DNA of 64,000 nt. Source: Lentihominibacter hominis. Its GTDB lineage: Bacteria; Bacillota; Clostridia; Peptostreptococcales; Anaerovoracaceae. Below the pieces are notes generated by a model. It ran no database searches. It was not told where the DNA came from and saw only the letters and a list, made by a program, of their open reading frames with translations. Each line of letters opens with the position of its first letter. Within the stretch, counting starts at the first letter, position 1. This document shows, piece by piece, positions 45,829 to 55,640 of the stretch. Position numbers and translations under genes: made by a program. The DNA is taken from contig NZ_JACRTA010000002.1 in the NCBI RefSeq assembly GCF_014385065.1, positions 1-64,000 on the forward strand, given 5' to 3'.

Positions 45829-48603
45829 ATGGGTTTAATGGAAAAGATCTTTGGTGATCTTAATGAAAAAGAAGTAAAAAAGGTTTCGAAAATAGCAGAC
45901 CGGGTTATGAGTCACGAAGACGAGATGGCGGCGCTTACAGATGAACAGCTTCGTGAAAAAACGGAGGAATTCAAAAAACGTGTGCAGGAAGGCGAGTCTC
46001 TTGATGATATATTGCCTGAAGCATTTGCTGTATGTAGAGAAGGCGCGTGGAGAAGTCTGGGAATGAAACATTTTTATGTGCAGGTAATAGGAGGTATCGT
46101 TCTTCATCAGGGAAGGATATCAGAGATGAAGACTGGTGAAGGTAAGACTCTTGTGGCTACGCTTCCGGCCTATCTCAATGCGCTTGAAGGTAAAGGTGTG
46201 CATGTGGTAACTGTAAATGATTATCTGGCAAAGCGTGACATGGAGTGGATGGGCAAGCTTTATACATTCCTGGGGCTTACGGTGGGATGCGTCGTACACG
46301 GAATATCTGAAGATGAGCGGCGTGCGGCATATCAGGCTGACATTACTTACGGAACAAACAATGAGTACGGATTTGACTACCTTAGAGACAACATGGTTAT
46401 ATACAAGGAAGCTATGATGCAGAGAGAACTCAATTATGCCATCATAGACGAGGTAGACTCCATTTTGATAGATGAAGCAAGAACACCACTGATAATATCG
46501 GGAAAAGGTGACAAATCAACAGATATGTATAAGAGGGCTGATGGGTTCGTCAGAACTCTTAAAGAGGGCGAGGAGGCGGACTTTACCATAGAGGAAAAGG
46601 ATAAGCAGATAGCTCTTACCGATGAAGGTGTTGCAAAATGTGAGAAATATTTTGACGTAGAGAATTTTTCCGATCCTGAGAACATGGAGATAAACCATCA
46701 TGTGCTGCAGGCTTTGAAGGCAAGAAATATGATGAAGCGTGATGTGGATTATATCGTTAAGGACGGAGAGATCGTTATTGTAGATGAATTTACAGGACGC
46801 CTTATGTTCGGAAGAAGATACAGCGATGGACTTCATCAGGCTATTGAAGCAAAAGAAAATGTTCTTGTCCGTTCTGAATCAAAGACTTTGGCTACTATAA
46901 CGCTGCAGAATTATTTCAGGATGTATCAGAAATTGGCAGGTATGACAGGTACAGCCAAGACTGAAGAGAGTGAGTTCAGAGATATATACAATATGGATGT
47001 AGTGGTTATTCCTACCAATAAGCCAATAGTCAGGGAAGATCTTCAGGATGCGGTGTATGCTACAGAAAACGGGAAATATAAATCTATAGTTGATCGTGTA
47101 GAGGCGGCGCATAAGGAAGGACAGCCGGTTCTTGTAGGTACGATTTCCATAGAGAAATCGGAGCTTATCGCCGATGCTCTTAAAAAGCGGGGAATTAAAG
47201 ACTTCAACATACTGAATGCCAAGCAGCATGAGAAGGAAGCACAGATAATCGCTGAAGCAGGACGTCTTGGCGCCATAACCATAGCTACTAACATGGCCGG
47301 AAGAGGTACCGATATCATCTTGGGAGGAAATCCGGAGTTTGAGGCAAGAAAAGAGATGGTTCAAAAGGGATATGACGAAGAATCGATAGCCTTTGCTACA
47401 AGTTTTGTTCAGTCTGATGATGCCGAGCTTCTTAAAGCGCGGGAGGAGTACAGAAAACTTCTTGAGAAGTACAAGGAGGAAAGAAAGGCAGAGCAGGAAA
47501 AAGTTGTTGAGCTGGGAGGTCTGTGTATAATAGGTACAGAGCGACACGAATCTCGAAGAATAGACAATCAGCTGAGGGGACGTTCCGGAAGGCAGGGAGA
47601 TCCCGGACAGACGCAGTTCTGTATATCAATGGAAGATGACCTCATGAGACTTTTCGGCGGAGAGAGGATGCAGGCTATCGTTCAGAGACTTGGCGTAGAA
47701 GAAGATGAGGCTATTGAAGCCAAGATGATTACCAAGCAGATAGAAAACGCACAGAAAAAAGTAGAGGGTAAAAACTTTTCAATAAGAAAATATGTGCTTC
47801 AATATGATAATGTGATGAATAAGCAGCGTGAAATCATCTATGGCGAGCGTAAAAAAGTGTTGTTCGGAGAGAACCTCAGAGAAGATCTTATATCTATGAC
47901 ACATCAGCTGGTAAATGAAGTTGTAGATCCTGTAGTAATACAGTCTAAGTTTGCAGAAGAGTGGGATTTTGACACTATAAATAAAGGTCTGAGAAAAATT
48001 TCGCCTAAGTTTGAACCTTTGAATTTTGATCAGGAAACACTCTCCGATATGGATGAGGAAAGCCTTAAAGCCGGAATATATGCGGATTTTGAAGATCTTT
48101 ATCAGCAAAAAGAAGAAGAGATCGGCATAGACAAGCTCAGAGAAGTGGAGCGAATGATACTTATAAGAGTTGTCGACAATAAGTGGATGGATCATATAGA
48201 CGCTATGGATCAGCTTAAAAGCGGAATAGGACTCAGAGGGCTTGGAGGACAGGATCCTGCGGCAGCATATGCGCAGGAGGGCTTTGATATGTTTGAACTG
48301 ATGATAAATTCCATTAAGGAGGATTTTGTTAAATTCTGCTATAACGTGACTGTTCAGACCACTACAGAGAGGAAAGATGTGTTGGGAAGCGGAGAAGGTC
48401 ATAAAGATGAATTCTCGGAGGAAGACGCACTTATGGCAGGCGGAGGTCAGGATGTTCCGGCAGAAGCGGTGATTCCGCAGAGAGAGCATAAACAACAAAC
48501 AGTCAGAAGGGATGCTCCGAAAGTAGGAAGAAACGACCCATGCCCATGCGGCAGCGGTAAAAAATATAAACACTGCTGTGGGAGGACGACTCCCCAAGAA
48601 TAG
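45829..48603 (+). CDS. secA: Preprotein translocase ATPase SecA
   Basis: 924 residues. Walker A in [20 protein letters not shown] (about 101-120), DEAD-type [15 protein letters not shown], motif VAGRGTDI-like [12 protein letters not shown], the scaffold and wing domains, and a C-terminal SEC-C zinc motif ([13 protein letters not shown]). SecA pushes preproteins through SecYEG. RBS AAAGGGGAAG. It is followed by prfB in the same direction (64 bases), a common order in Firmicutes. Confidence 0.97.
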   Translation: MGLMEKIFGDLNEKEVKKVSKIADRVMSHEDEMAALTDEQLREKTEEFKKRVQEGESLDDILPEAFAVCREGAWRSLGMKHFYVQVIGGIVLHQGRISEMKTGEGKTLVATLPAYLNALEGKGVHVVTVNDYLAKRDMEWMGKLYTFLGLTVGCVVHGISEDERRAAYQADITYGTNNEYGFDYLRDNMVIYKEAMMQRELNYAIIDEVDSILIDEARTPLIISGKGDKSTDMYKRADGFVRTLKEGEEADFTIEEKDKQIALTDEGVAKCEKYFDVENFSDPENMEINHHVLQALKARNMMKRDVDYIVKDGEIVIVDEFTGRLMFGRRYSDGLHQAIEAKENVLVRSESKTLATITLQNYFRMYQKLAGMTGTAKTEESEFRDIYNMDVVVIPTNKPIVREDLQDAVYATENGKYKSIVDRVEAAHKEGQPVLVGTISIEKSELIADALKKRGIKDFNILNAKQHEKEAQIIAEAGRLGAITIATNMAGRGTDIILGGNPEFEARKEMVQKGYDEESIAFATSFVQSDDAELLKAREEYRKLLEKYKEERKAEQEKVVELGGLCIIGTERHESRRIDNQLRGRSGRQGDPGQTQFCISMEDDLMRLFGGERMQAIVQRLGVEEDEAIEAKMITKQIENAQKKVEGKNFSIRKYVLQYDNVMNKQREIIYGERKKVLFGENLREDLISMTHQLVNEVVDPVVIQSKFAEEWDFDTINKGLRKISPKFEPLNFDQETLSDMDEESLKAGIYADFEDLYQQKEEEIGIDKLREVERMILIRVVDNKWMDHIDAMDQLKSGIGLRGLGGQDPAAAYAQEGFDMFELMINSIKEDFVKFCYNVTVQTTTERKDVLGSGEGHKDEFSEEDALMAGGGQDVPAEAVIPQREHKQQTVRRDAPKVGRNDPCPCGSGKKYKHCCGRTTPQE

Positions 48604-48667
48604 CTTGCGAAGCAAGGTATGACATCATAAAGATATATTAAAATAAAAATAAAAAGGATGTGAGAAT

Positions 48668-49769
48668 ATGATACAGCTTGACCAGATAAAAGGTCAGATA
48701 CCTGCACTGCAGGGGCTGCTCAAAGAGGCAGGTGAGTCCCTTTGACCCGGAAGGGCTTAAAGGAAGACTTGAGGAGATAGAATCCGAAATGAACAAAAGC
48801 GGTTTTTGGGATGATCCTGAATCCGCTCAAAAGATAATGAAGGAGAAAAAATCTCTGGACGATAAATTATCCGAGCTGGATGGTTTAAGCGGACAGATGG
48901 AAGATCTGGAGGTCATGATTGAGATGGCTGATGAGGAGCAGGACGAGTCATTGGCTGAAGAGGCACAGGAAGCTTTTGACAAACTGTCAGCGGATCTTGA
49001 GGATCTGAGACTGAGGACCCTTTTAAATGGCAAATATGATAAAAATAATGCCATAATTTCCGTACACGCAGGCTCCGGAGGTACAGATGCTCAGGATTGG
49101 GCGGAAATGCTTTTCAGGATGTATACCAGATGGTGTGAAAAGAAGGGTTACAAAGCGAAGCTCATAGATATGCAGGAAGACCCGGAGGGAGGAATAAAGA
49201 GTGCAACACTTCTTGTGGAAGGGGAGAACGCCTATGGATATCTTAAGAATGAAAAAGGCGTTCACAGAATAGTAAGGATATCGCCTTTCGATTCATCAGG
49301 TAGAAGACATACATCATTTTCATCGTTGGACGTGGTACCGGAAATCGATGATGATGTGGATGTGGAGATAAACAGTGAAGATCTAAGAATAGATACTTTC
49401 AGATCCAGCGGCGCAGGCGGGCAGCATGTTAATAAGACGGACTCTGCCATAAGAATAACCCATATACCGACTAACATAGTAGTAACGTGCCAGAATGAAA
49501 GATCACAGCACCAGAACAGAGAAACTGCAATGAAGCTGCTGATGTCGAAGCTGATAGAATTAAAAGAGCAGGAAAAGAAGGAAAATCTGGATGAGCTTAA
49601 AGGTGACTACAGTCAGATAACATGGGGAAGCCAGATAAGATCGTATGTCTTTCATCCGTATACTATGGTAAAAGATCATAGGACTGGAGCAGAAGTCGGC
49701 AATGTGGAAGCGGTGATGGATGGCGACCTGGACTATTTTATTAACGAAAAACTAAAGCAAAAGGAGTAG
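48668..49769 (+). CDS. prfB: Peptide chain release factor 2, with programmed +1 frameshift
   Basis: The gene starts at ATG 48668 and reads 25 codons to CTT (48740-48742), followed by an in-frame TGA (48743-48745). Shifting by +1 continues as GAC at 48744 in the long frame to 49769, giving 366 residues. The CTT-TGA-C slip site with an upstream AGGTGAG Shine-Dalgarno-like element is the classic self-regulating RF2 signal. The main frame has the GGQ motif (GAGGQHVNKTDSA) used for peptide release. RF2 reads TGA and TAA, so low RF2 favours the shift. Confidence 0.96.
48731..48746 (+). promoter_or_regulatory. RF2 programmed frameshift site
   Basis: GGTGAGTCCCTTTGAC: SD-like AGGTGAG, then slippery CTT and TGA C. 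The spacing of 3 bases between the SD-like motif and CTT is as in other bacteria. Confidence 0.93.
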
Positions 49770-49772
49770 CAG

Positions 49773-52034
49773 ATGAACATCATTGAGATGATTGCAAAAG
49801 AGTTTCAGCTTAAAGAAACTCAGGTGCAGCAGACGGTGGCCCTTATAGACGAAGGAAACACCATACCTTTTATAGCCAGATACAGAAAGGAAGTTACCGG
49901 AGGGCTCAGTGATGTGGTCCTCAGAGATATGGATGAGCGACTCACTTATCTGAGAAATCTGCAGGAAAGAAAAGAAGAAGTCATAAGACTTATAGAGGAA
50001 CAGGGAAAGCTTACAGATGAACTTAGACAGCAGATAGAGGAAGCAGAAGTTCTTCAGAGAGTAGAGGATCTGTATAAGCCTTATAAAAAGAAAAAGGCAA
50101 CCAGAGCTTCAAAGGCAAAGGAAAAAGGGCTGGAGCCGCTGGCTTTGAAGATTTTGGAACAGAGACAGGAAACCGGAAAGGCCGAAGATTTTGCGGCGGA
50201 ATTTGCAGATGCCGAAAAAGGTGTTGAATCAGCAGAAGATGCTATTCAGGGCGCATGTGATATAATCGCCGAAATGATTTCTGATGATCCTGAGCTGACA
50301 GCAGCCATAAGAGAAAAAACCAGAGATATAGGAGTAATAACTACGGAGGCGGTAGATCCTGAGGAAAAAACTGTATACGAAATGTATTACGAATACAGCG
50401 AAGGAATAGATAAGATACCTAATCACAGGATTTTGGCCATTAACAGAGGTGAGAAGGAAAAGAAACTCAAGGTAAAGGTGAAGACTGATACCGGCAAAAT
50501 GGAAGAGCTTTTATGTGATTCGGCAATAACTAATGAGAAATCTATATTTACAGAGCTTATCAGAGATACTGTTGCAGATGCTTATAAAAGGCTGATAGCA
50601 CCTGCTGCCGAGCGTGAAGCACGTAATATGCTGACAGAGAGAGCCGAGGCAGAAGCGGTTAAGGTGTTTGCTAAAAATACGGAAAAGCTGCTTATGGTAC
50701 CTCCTGTAAAAGGAGCGAGGATTATTAGCATAGATCCGGGATACAGGACAGGATGCAAAATCGCTGTTCTTAATGAAACCGGAAAGTTGCTGGCGTATAC
50801 AACTGTTTATCCTACAGAGCCAAAAAAGGACATCAAAGGAACAGAAGCTGTGCTGGCTAAACTGGCAGATAAATTTAAAATAAACACAATCGTAATCGGC
50901 AATGGAACGGCATCAAGAGAGACAGAAGAAGTAGTTGCGGATTTCATCAGAAAGTCAGGCAGAGATATAAATTATACCATAGTAAATGAAGCAGGAGCAT
51001 CAGTGTATTCGGCATCAAAGCTGGCAACTGAGGAATATCCTGATCTGGATGTTACCGTAAGAGGCGCCATGTCTTTGGGCAGACGTCTTCAGGATCCTCT
51101 TGCAGAACTGGTGAAAATCCCCACAAAGAGCATAGGTGTGGGGCAGTATCAACACGATATCAATCAGGGGCTTCTTGAAAATGCTCTTGACAATGTGGTG
51201 GAAGACTGTGTAAACAGAGTAGGTGTCGAGCTTAACACGGCATCACCTTCACTTCTTGCTCATGTGGCCGGAATAAATATGAGTATTGCCGGAAATATAG
51301 TAGATTACAGAGAGAAGAATGGGTCTTTTAAGGAGCGTAAAGAGCTGAAAAAGGTTGCAAAGCTGGGGGAAAAAACTTTCAATCAGTGTGCGGGATTTAT
51401 AAGAATTTCTGATGGAAAGAATCCTCTTGACAGTACTTCAGTTCACCCTGAATCATATTCTGTAGCTGAAGCAATGCTGTATAAGCTGGGAATAGATAAA
51501 ACAGAGCTTCAGCGAGGAGGAATTCCAGATATAGACGACAGAATATGGGCAGTTTACGGAGAAGAAGAAAAATCTAAGCAGCTAAAGACAAGAGCTAAAG
51601 GTCTTGCTGCTTTGAAGGAACTTTCAAAAAAGAATGAAAAACCTAAGAGAAATATGAAAAGAGCCATAGAAAAAATGGCGGCCGATCTGAATGCAGGAGT
51701 GCTCACACTTTCAGACATAGTAGCGGAAATGAAAAAGCCGGGACGTGATCCGCGTGAGGACGCTCCGTCTGTGGTTTTTCGAAACGATGTAAAATCATTT
51801 GACGATCTTAAACTTGATATGGAACTTGAAGGAACCGTTAGAAATGTGGTGGATTTCGGAGCGTTCGTAGATATTGGGGTCAAAAATGACGGACTTGTTC
51901 ATATATCTCAGATGAGCAGCAAATATATTAAGCATCCTATGGATGTGGTGTCGGTGGGCGATACAGTAAAGGTCAAAATAATAAATATAGATCGTGACAA
52001 GCAGAAAATAGGACTGACAATGAAACTTAAATAA
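49773..52034 (+). CDS. tex: Tex-family transcription accessory protein (S1 RNA-binding)
   Basis: 753 residues. An N-terminal Tex domain, a YqgF/RNase H-like domain near 315-420 (RIISIDPGYRTGCKIAVL), helix-hairpin-helix repeats (about 480-560), and a C-terminal S1 domain (about 675-750, LEGTVRNVVDFGAFVDIG). Tex is a nucleic-acid-binding protein linked to transcription and ribosome rescue; its exact role is unsettled. AAAGGAG lies just upstream. It starts 3 bases after prfB, so the two are in one operon. Confidence 0.95.
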   Translation: MNIIEMIAKEFQLKETQVQQTVALIDEGNTIPFIARYRKEVTGGLSDVVLRDMDERLTYLRNLQERKEEVIRLIEEQGKLTDELRQQIEEAEVLQRVEDLYKPYKKKKATRASKAKEKGLEPLALKILEQRQETGKAEDFAAEFADAEKGVESAEDAIQGACDIIAEMISDDPELTAAIREKTRDIGVITTEAVDPEEKTVYEMYYEYSEGIDKIPNHRILAINRGEKEKKLKVKVKTDTGKMEELLCDSAITNEKSIFTELIRDTVADAYKRLIAPAAEREARNMLTERAEAEAVKVFAKNTEKLLMVPPVKGARIISIDPGYRTGCKIAVLNETGKLLAYTTVYPTEPKKDIKGTEAVLAKLADKFKINTIVIGNGTASRETEEVVADFIRKSGRDINYTIVNEAGASVYSASKLATEEYPDLDVTVRGAMSLGRRLQDPLAELVKIPTKSIGVGQYQHDINQGLLENALDNVVEDCVNRVGVELNTASPSLLAHVAGINMSIAGNIVDYREKNGSFKERKELKKVAKLGEKTFNQCAGFIRISDGKNPLDSTSVHPESYSVAEAMLYKLGIDKTELQRGGIPDIDDRIWAVYGEEEKSKQLKTRAKGLAALKELSKKNEKPKRNMKRAIEKMAADLNAGVLTLSDIVAEMKKPGRDPREDAPSVVFRNDVKSFDDLKLDMELEGTVRNVVDFGAFVDIGVKNDGLVHISQMSSKYIKHPMDVVSVGDTVKVKIINIDRDKQKIGLTMKLK

Positions 52035-52060
52035 TATATTTACCGGAGGATATTTTTCAT

Positions 52061-52711
52061 ATGAGCAATATAGATACAGTGCTTTTCGATTTTGACGGGA
52101 CCGTTATGAATACAAATGATGTTATACTGATGTCCTGGCAGCATACTTTCAGAACACTTGAAAATCGCGAAGAAGATCCCGAACGGCTGATAAATACTTT
52201 TGGGGAACCTTTGGAGCAGACCATGAAAAAGTTTTTCCCGGATGTACCGGCAAAAGATTCGCTGGAGGTATACAGGAGTTTTCATCGTGATAATTTCGGT
52301 GAACTTATAAATTTGTTCCCGGGAATGAAAGAACTGTTGGCGGAGGTCAAAGGAAGAGGGTACAAGACAGCACTGGTAACATCCAGACTGTACAGCACCA
52401 CTATGCAGGGTCTGGAAAAATATGAAATAAAAGATTACTTTGATACAGTGTTGACGGCAGATGATACTACGAGACATAAGCCTGATCCCCAGCCAATAAA
52501 TATAACATTGGAAAAATTGGGATCTGTTCCTGAAAATGCTATAATGCTGGGAGATACGATATTTGATTTGCTTTGTGCAAAAAATGCAGGTGTAAAGTCG
52601 GTTCTGGTTTCATGGTCACTGGCTCTTGGCGGAAAAACGAAAGAAGAATTGGGAGATGCGGCTCCGGATTACATACTGGAAAAGCCGTCAGATTTATTGG
52701 AAATAATATAG
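52061..52711 (+). CDS. HAD-family phosphatase, PpaX-like
   Basis: 216 residues. Motif I DFDGTVMNTND gives the nucleophile Asp, motif II VTSRL, motif III Lys in HKPDPQP, motif IV GDTIFDL. The helical cap is of subclass I. The overall pattern resembles pyrophosphatase PpaX or phosphoglycolate phosphatases; the substrate is not certain. GGAGGAT precedes the ATG. It follows tex after 26 bases. Confidence 0.82.
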   Translation: MSNIDTVLFDFDGTVMNTNDVILMSWQHTFRTLENREEDPERLINTFGEPLEQTMKKFFPDVPAKDSLEVYRSFHRDNFGELINLFPGMKELLAEVKGRGYKTALVTSRLYSTTMQGLEKYEIKDYFDTVLTADDTTRHKPDPQPINITLEKLGSVPENAIMLGDTIFDLLCAKNAGVKSVLVSWSLALGGKTKEELGDAAPDYILEKPSDLLEII

Positions 52712-52719
52712 AAAAAGTG

Positions 52720-52757
52720 TGAAGAGGTGTATATTGACAGTGCATCTCTTTTTTATT
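52720..52757 (+). terminator. Terminator of the secA-prfB-tex-ppaX unit
   Basis: AGAGGTGT pairs with GCATCTCT with wobbles, followed by six Ts. Confidence 0.7.
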
Positions 52758-52845
52758 TAATTTGTTGACGAGGAGAGTAAGCGTATTTTGCCTCTGGCAT
52801 TTTAAGCTATTGATAAAGCGGGACAGCGGCTGTTGGGGACAGTAC

Positions 52846-52898
52846 TTGACTAAATCAACTCTAAATAGTATCATATAATTTAGTTTGATAATCAAAGT
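52846..52898 (+). promoter_or_regulatory. fabK operon promoter with FabT-like operator
   Basis: TTGACT (52846-52851), a 17-base gap, TATCAT (52869-52874); an overlapping TATAAT lies at 52874-52879. Immediately downstream AGTTTGATAATCAAAGT (52882-52898) is a palindrome that matches the known FabT box (TTTGATTATCAAA type). Binding there would cover the start point and repress the operon. The repressor is probably the FabT-like part of the fusion at the operon's end. Confidence 0.8.
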
Positions 52899-52952
52899 AT
52901 TTGAACTTACAATTAGAAATTAGAATAAAGAACATTAAACAGGAGGAATAAC

Positions 52953-53906
52953 ATGTTGAATGTCTGTGAAATTTTAGGAACAAAATATCCTATTATCCAA
53001 GGTGCAATGGCGAGAATAGCAGAGTATCATCTTGCGGCAGCTGTGAGCAACGGCGGCGGACTCGGAATAATTGCTGCCGGAGGGCAAAGCGGAGATTGGC
53101 TGAAAGATCAGATAAAGAAAACGAGAGAAATGACGGATAAGCCTTTCGGCGTTAATATAATGCTGATGGCGGACAATGTAGATGAACTGGTTGAGGTGGT
53201 ATGTGAAGAAAAGGTTCCGGTAGTTACGACAGGAGCAGGAAACCCGGGTAAATATATTGCAAAGATGAAGGAACATGGAATTAAGGTGATTCCCGTAGTT
53301 GCCAATGTGACTTTGGCTCTCAGAGTGGAGCGTGCGGGAGCGGATGCTGTTGTTGCGGAAGGAACAGAGGCGGGAGGACATATCGGAGAGACTGCGACTA
53401 TGGCTCTTGTTCCGCAAATGGTAGATGCTTTGAATATACCTGTAATTGCAGCAGGAGGCATTGCTGACGGCAGAGGAATCGCTGCGGCATATATGCTGGG
53501 AGCGAAGGGTGTTCAGCTTGGAACGAGATTTCTGGTAGCTGAGGAATGTATCATACATCAGGGATATAAGGACGCAATTCTTAAAGCGAAGGACTCTTCA
53601 ACAGTGGCTACGGGGAGAAGTACAGGACATCCGGTGAGAATAATCAAAAATAAGCTGGCGAGAAAAATACTTTCTTTGGAGAAGAAGAACGCTCCGGAGG
53701 AAGAAATCAACGAGCTGTGTACAGGAACGCTGGCTGCTGCGGTAAGAGACGGCGATGCAGACAATGGCAATATCATGTCCGGTCAGATCGCAGGACTGGT
53801 GCATAAAGAACAGACAGCAGCTGAAATGATAGAAGAAATGTTCAAGGAGGCGGAGAAGATTTATGAAGATAGGAATAGTATTTGCAGGTCAGGGAGCACA
53901 GTATAG
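52953..53906 (+). CDS. fabK: Enoyl-ACP reductase II FabK (FMN)
   Basis: 317 residues, TIM barrel. The N-terminal YPIIQGAMARIAEYHLAAAVS is the FMN entry, catalytic His143 lies in AEGTEAGGHIGE, and AAGGIADGRGIAAAYMLGAKGVQLGTRF binds FMN phosphate. It reduces enoyl-ACP, the last step of each elongation round, and is the FabI replacement typical of Clostridia and streptococci. AGGAGG lies before the ATG. Its 3' end overlaps fabD by 44 bases, an unusually long overlap that could reflect loss of an earlier stop. Confidence 0.95.
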   Translation: MLNVCEILGTKYPIIQGAMARIAEYHLAAAVSNGGGLGIIAAGGQSGDWLKDQIKKTREMTDKPFGVNIMLMADNVDELVEVVCEEKVPVVTTGAGNPGKYIAKMKEHGIKVIPVVANVTLALRVERAGADAVVAEGTEAGGHIGETATMALVPQMVDALNIPVIAAGGIADGRGIAAAYMLGAKGVQLGTRFLVAEECIIHQGYKDAILKAKDSSTVATGRSTGHPVRIIKNKLARKILSLEKKNAPEEEINELCTGTLAAAVRDGDADNGNIMSGQIAGLVHKEQTAAEMIEEMFKEAEKIYEDRNSICRSGSTV

Positions 53907-54843
53907 CGGAATGGGAAAGGATCTTTACGAGACTTATCCGGAAGCAAAGACCATATTTGATATGGCAGGAGATCAGGTGAAGGCATGGTGTTTTGAAGGA
54001 GATGAAGAAACTCTTAAGCAGACGCATGTTACACAGCCTACGATTTATACTACCACTATGGCAGCCTATGAAGCTTTCATGGCGGAAATAAAAAAACAGG
54101 CAATGACAGATGATCTGGAGGTGGTGGCTCTTGCAGGATTCAGTTTGGGAGAGTATTCGGCACTTACGGCAGCAGGAGCCATAGACGAAATAAGCAAAGG
54201 AATTGATATTGTTTCAAAGCGAGGTGTTCTCATGCAGCAGGCGGGCCTTGATGAAGAAGGCAATGCCAAAGGCGGAATGGCGGCAGGTATAGGAGACCGC
54301 AAGGCAATACTTGAAGCGGTAGAAGATGCGAGAGAGGACGGAATTCTTGAGGGGGTCAACTTCAATTCACCTGTTCAGACTGTAGTGGCAGGGGATAAGG
54401 CGGCTTTGAAGCGTTTCAGAAGGGCTGCAAAGGCAAAAGGCGTAAAAGCGATTCCTTTGGGCGTAAGTACAGCCTTTCACAGTCCTATGATGATACCGGC
54501 GGCGGAAAAGCTTAAAGACGTTTTGCTTGAGGCGGATCTTAAGGCGCCGAAAAAGAAGGTATATGCAAATGTAACTGCAGACGATATCATGAAAGATTTT
54601 GATGGTCAGGATGAAGGACAATATCTTACCGATATGCTGGCAAAACAGGCCATGAGTCCGGTATACTGGGAAGAAATAATAAAGAAATTTCAGACAGAAG
54701 GAGTAAAGGCTATCGTAGAAGTCGGACCGGGGAAGACATTGACAGGACTTACGAAAAAAACATGCCCCGAAATAGCGGCTCTCAATGTAGAGAATGTTGA
54801 AACACTACAGAATGCAGTTGCACAGCTGAAAGAGCTTATTTAG
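53863..54843 (+). CDS. fabD: Malonyl-CoA:ACP transacylase FabD
   Basis: 326 residues. N-terminal IVFAGQGAQYSGMG, the nucleophile Ser94 in LAGFSLGEYSAL, and the catalytic His in TAFHSPMM. The usual GHSLG motif is GFSLG here, a variant also seen as GLSLG in other Clostridia, so activity is still likely. It loads malonyl onto ACP. GGAGGCGGAG precedes the ATG within the fabK gene. Confidence 0.94.
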   Translation: MKIGIVFAGQGAQYSGMGKDLYETYPEAKTIFDMAGDQVKAWCFEGDEETLKQTHVTQPTIYTTTMAAYEAFMAEIKKQAMTDDLEVVALAGFSLGEYSALTAAGAIDEISKGIDIVSKRGVLMQQAGLDEEGNAKGGMAAGIGDRKAILEAVEDAREDGILEGVNFNSPVQTVVAGDKAALKRFRRAAKAKGVKAIPLGVSTAFHSPMMIPAAEKLKDVLLEADLKAPKKKVYANVTADDIMKDFDGQDEGQYLTDMLAKQAMSPVYWEEIIKKFQTEGVKAIVEVGPGKTLTGLTKKTCPEIAALNVENVETLQNAVAQLKELI

Positions 54844-54868
54844 ATTCGTTAAATGATCGGAGGAAATA

Positions 54869-55612
54869 ATGTTAAAAGATAAAACAGCAGTGATAACAGG
54901 AGGCGTAAGAGGTATAGGAAAAGCCATCGCCAGAGTTTTCTGCGAGAACGGTGCTAATGTTGTCCTGTGCTACAGAAGCAATGATGCAGAAGCAGAAAAA
55001 ACTGCAGATGAACTTAAAGAGATGGGAACGGAGGTTCGCGTACTAAAAGGTGATGTAGCTGATCCCGAAACAGCCAAGAAAATTGCGGAGCTTATAAAAA
55101 CTGATTTTGACAAAAAAGTCGACATACTTGTCAATAATGCGGGGATTACAAATGATAAACTCATGATGAGAATGAGTGATGAGGATTTCACAAAAGTGAT
55201 AAATGCGAATCTTAACGGAGCATTTTATATGATGAAGGAGCTTTCTGCTCTGATGGTGAAAAAAAGAAGCGGATCTATAATCAATATGGCTTCTGTATCA
55301 GGGCTTAAAGGAAATCCCGCTCAGGTAAATTACAGCGCATCGAAGGCAGGAATAGTAGGCATGACATTGTCAGCGGCAAAGGAACTGGGCAGACGCGGAA
55401 TAAGAGTTAACGCGATTGCTCCCGGATTTATTGAGACAGATATGACGGCGGTACTGACAGATGAACAGAAAGATAATGCGGCTAAGAACATAACGCTTGG
55501 AAGGCTGGGACAACCGGAGGATATAGCTAATGCAGCGCTTTTCCTTGCTTCAGGCATGAGTTCATATGTTACAGGACAGGTAATAAGTGTGGATGGCGGA
55601 TTGATAATGTAG
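54869..55612 (+). CDS. fabG: 3-oxoacyl-ACP reductase FabG
   Basis: 247 residues, short-chain dehydrogenase. The NADPH site TGGVRGIGKAIA (10-21), NNAG, and the catalytic tetrad Asn114, Ser142, Tyr155, Lys159 are present, with the C-terminal GQVISVDGG. It reduces beta-ketoacyl-ACP. CGGAGG precedes the ATG. Sits between fabD and fabF as in many Firmicutes. Confidence 0.96.
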   Translation: MLKDKTAVITGGVRGIGKAIARVFCENGANVVLCYRSNDAEAEKTADELKEMGTEVRVLKGDVADPETAKKIAELIKTDFDKKVDILVNNAGITNDKLMMRMSDEDFTKVINANLNGAFYMMKELSALMVKKRSGSIINMASVSGLKGNPAQVNYSASKAGIVGMTLSAAKELGRRGIRVNAIAPGFIETDMTAVLTDEQKDNAAKNITLGRLGQPEDIANAALFLASGMSSYVTGQVISVDGGLIM

Positions 55613-55640
55613 ATAGGCAAGTTCATAAGGAGGAACTGAT

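Noticed and set aside
47779..48615. Long minus-strand frame opposite the secA 3' end
   Set aside because: It is a shadow of the secA coding frame, with no signals for expression.
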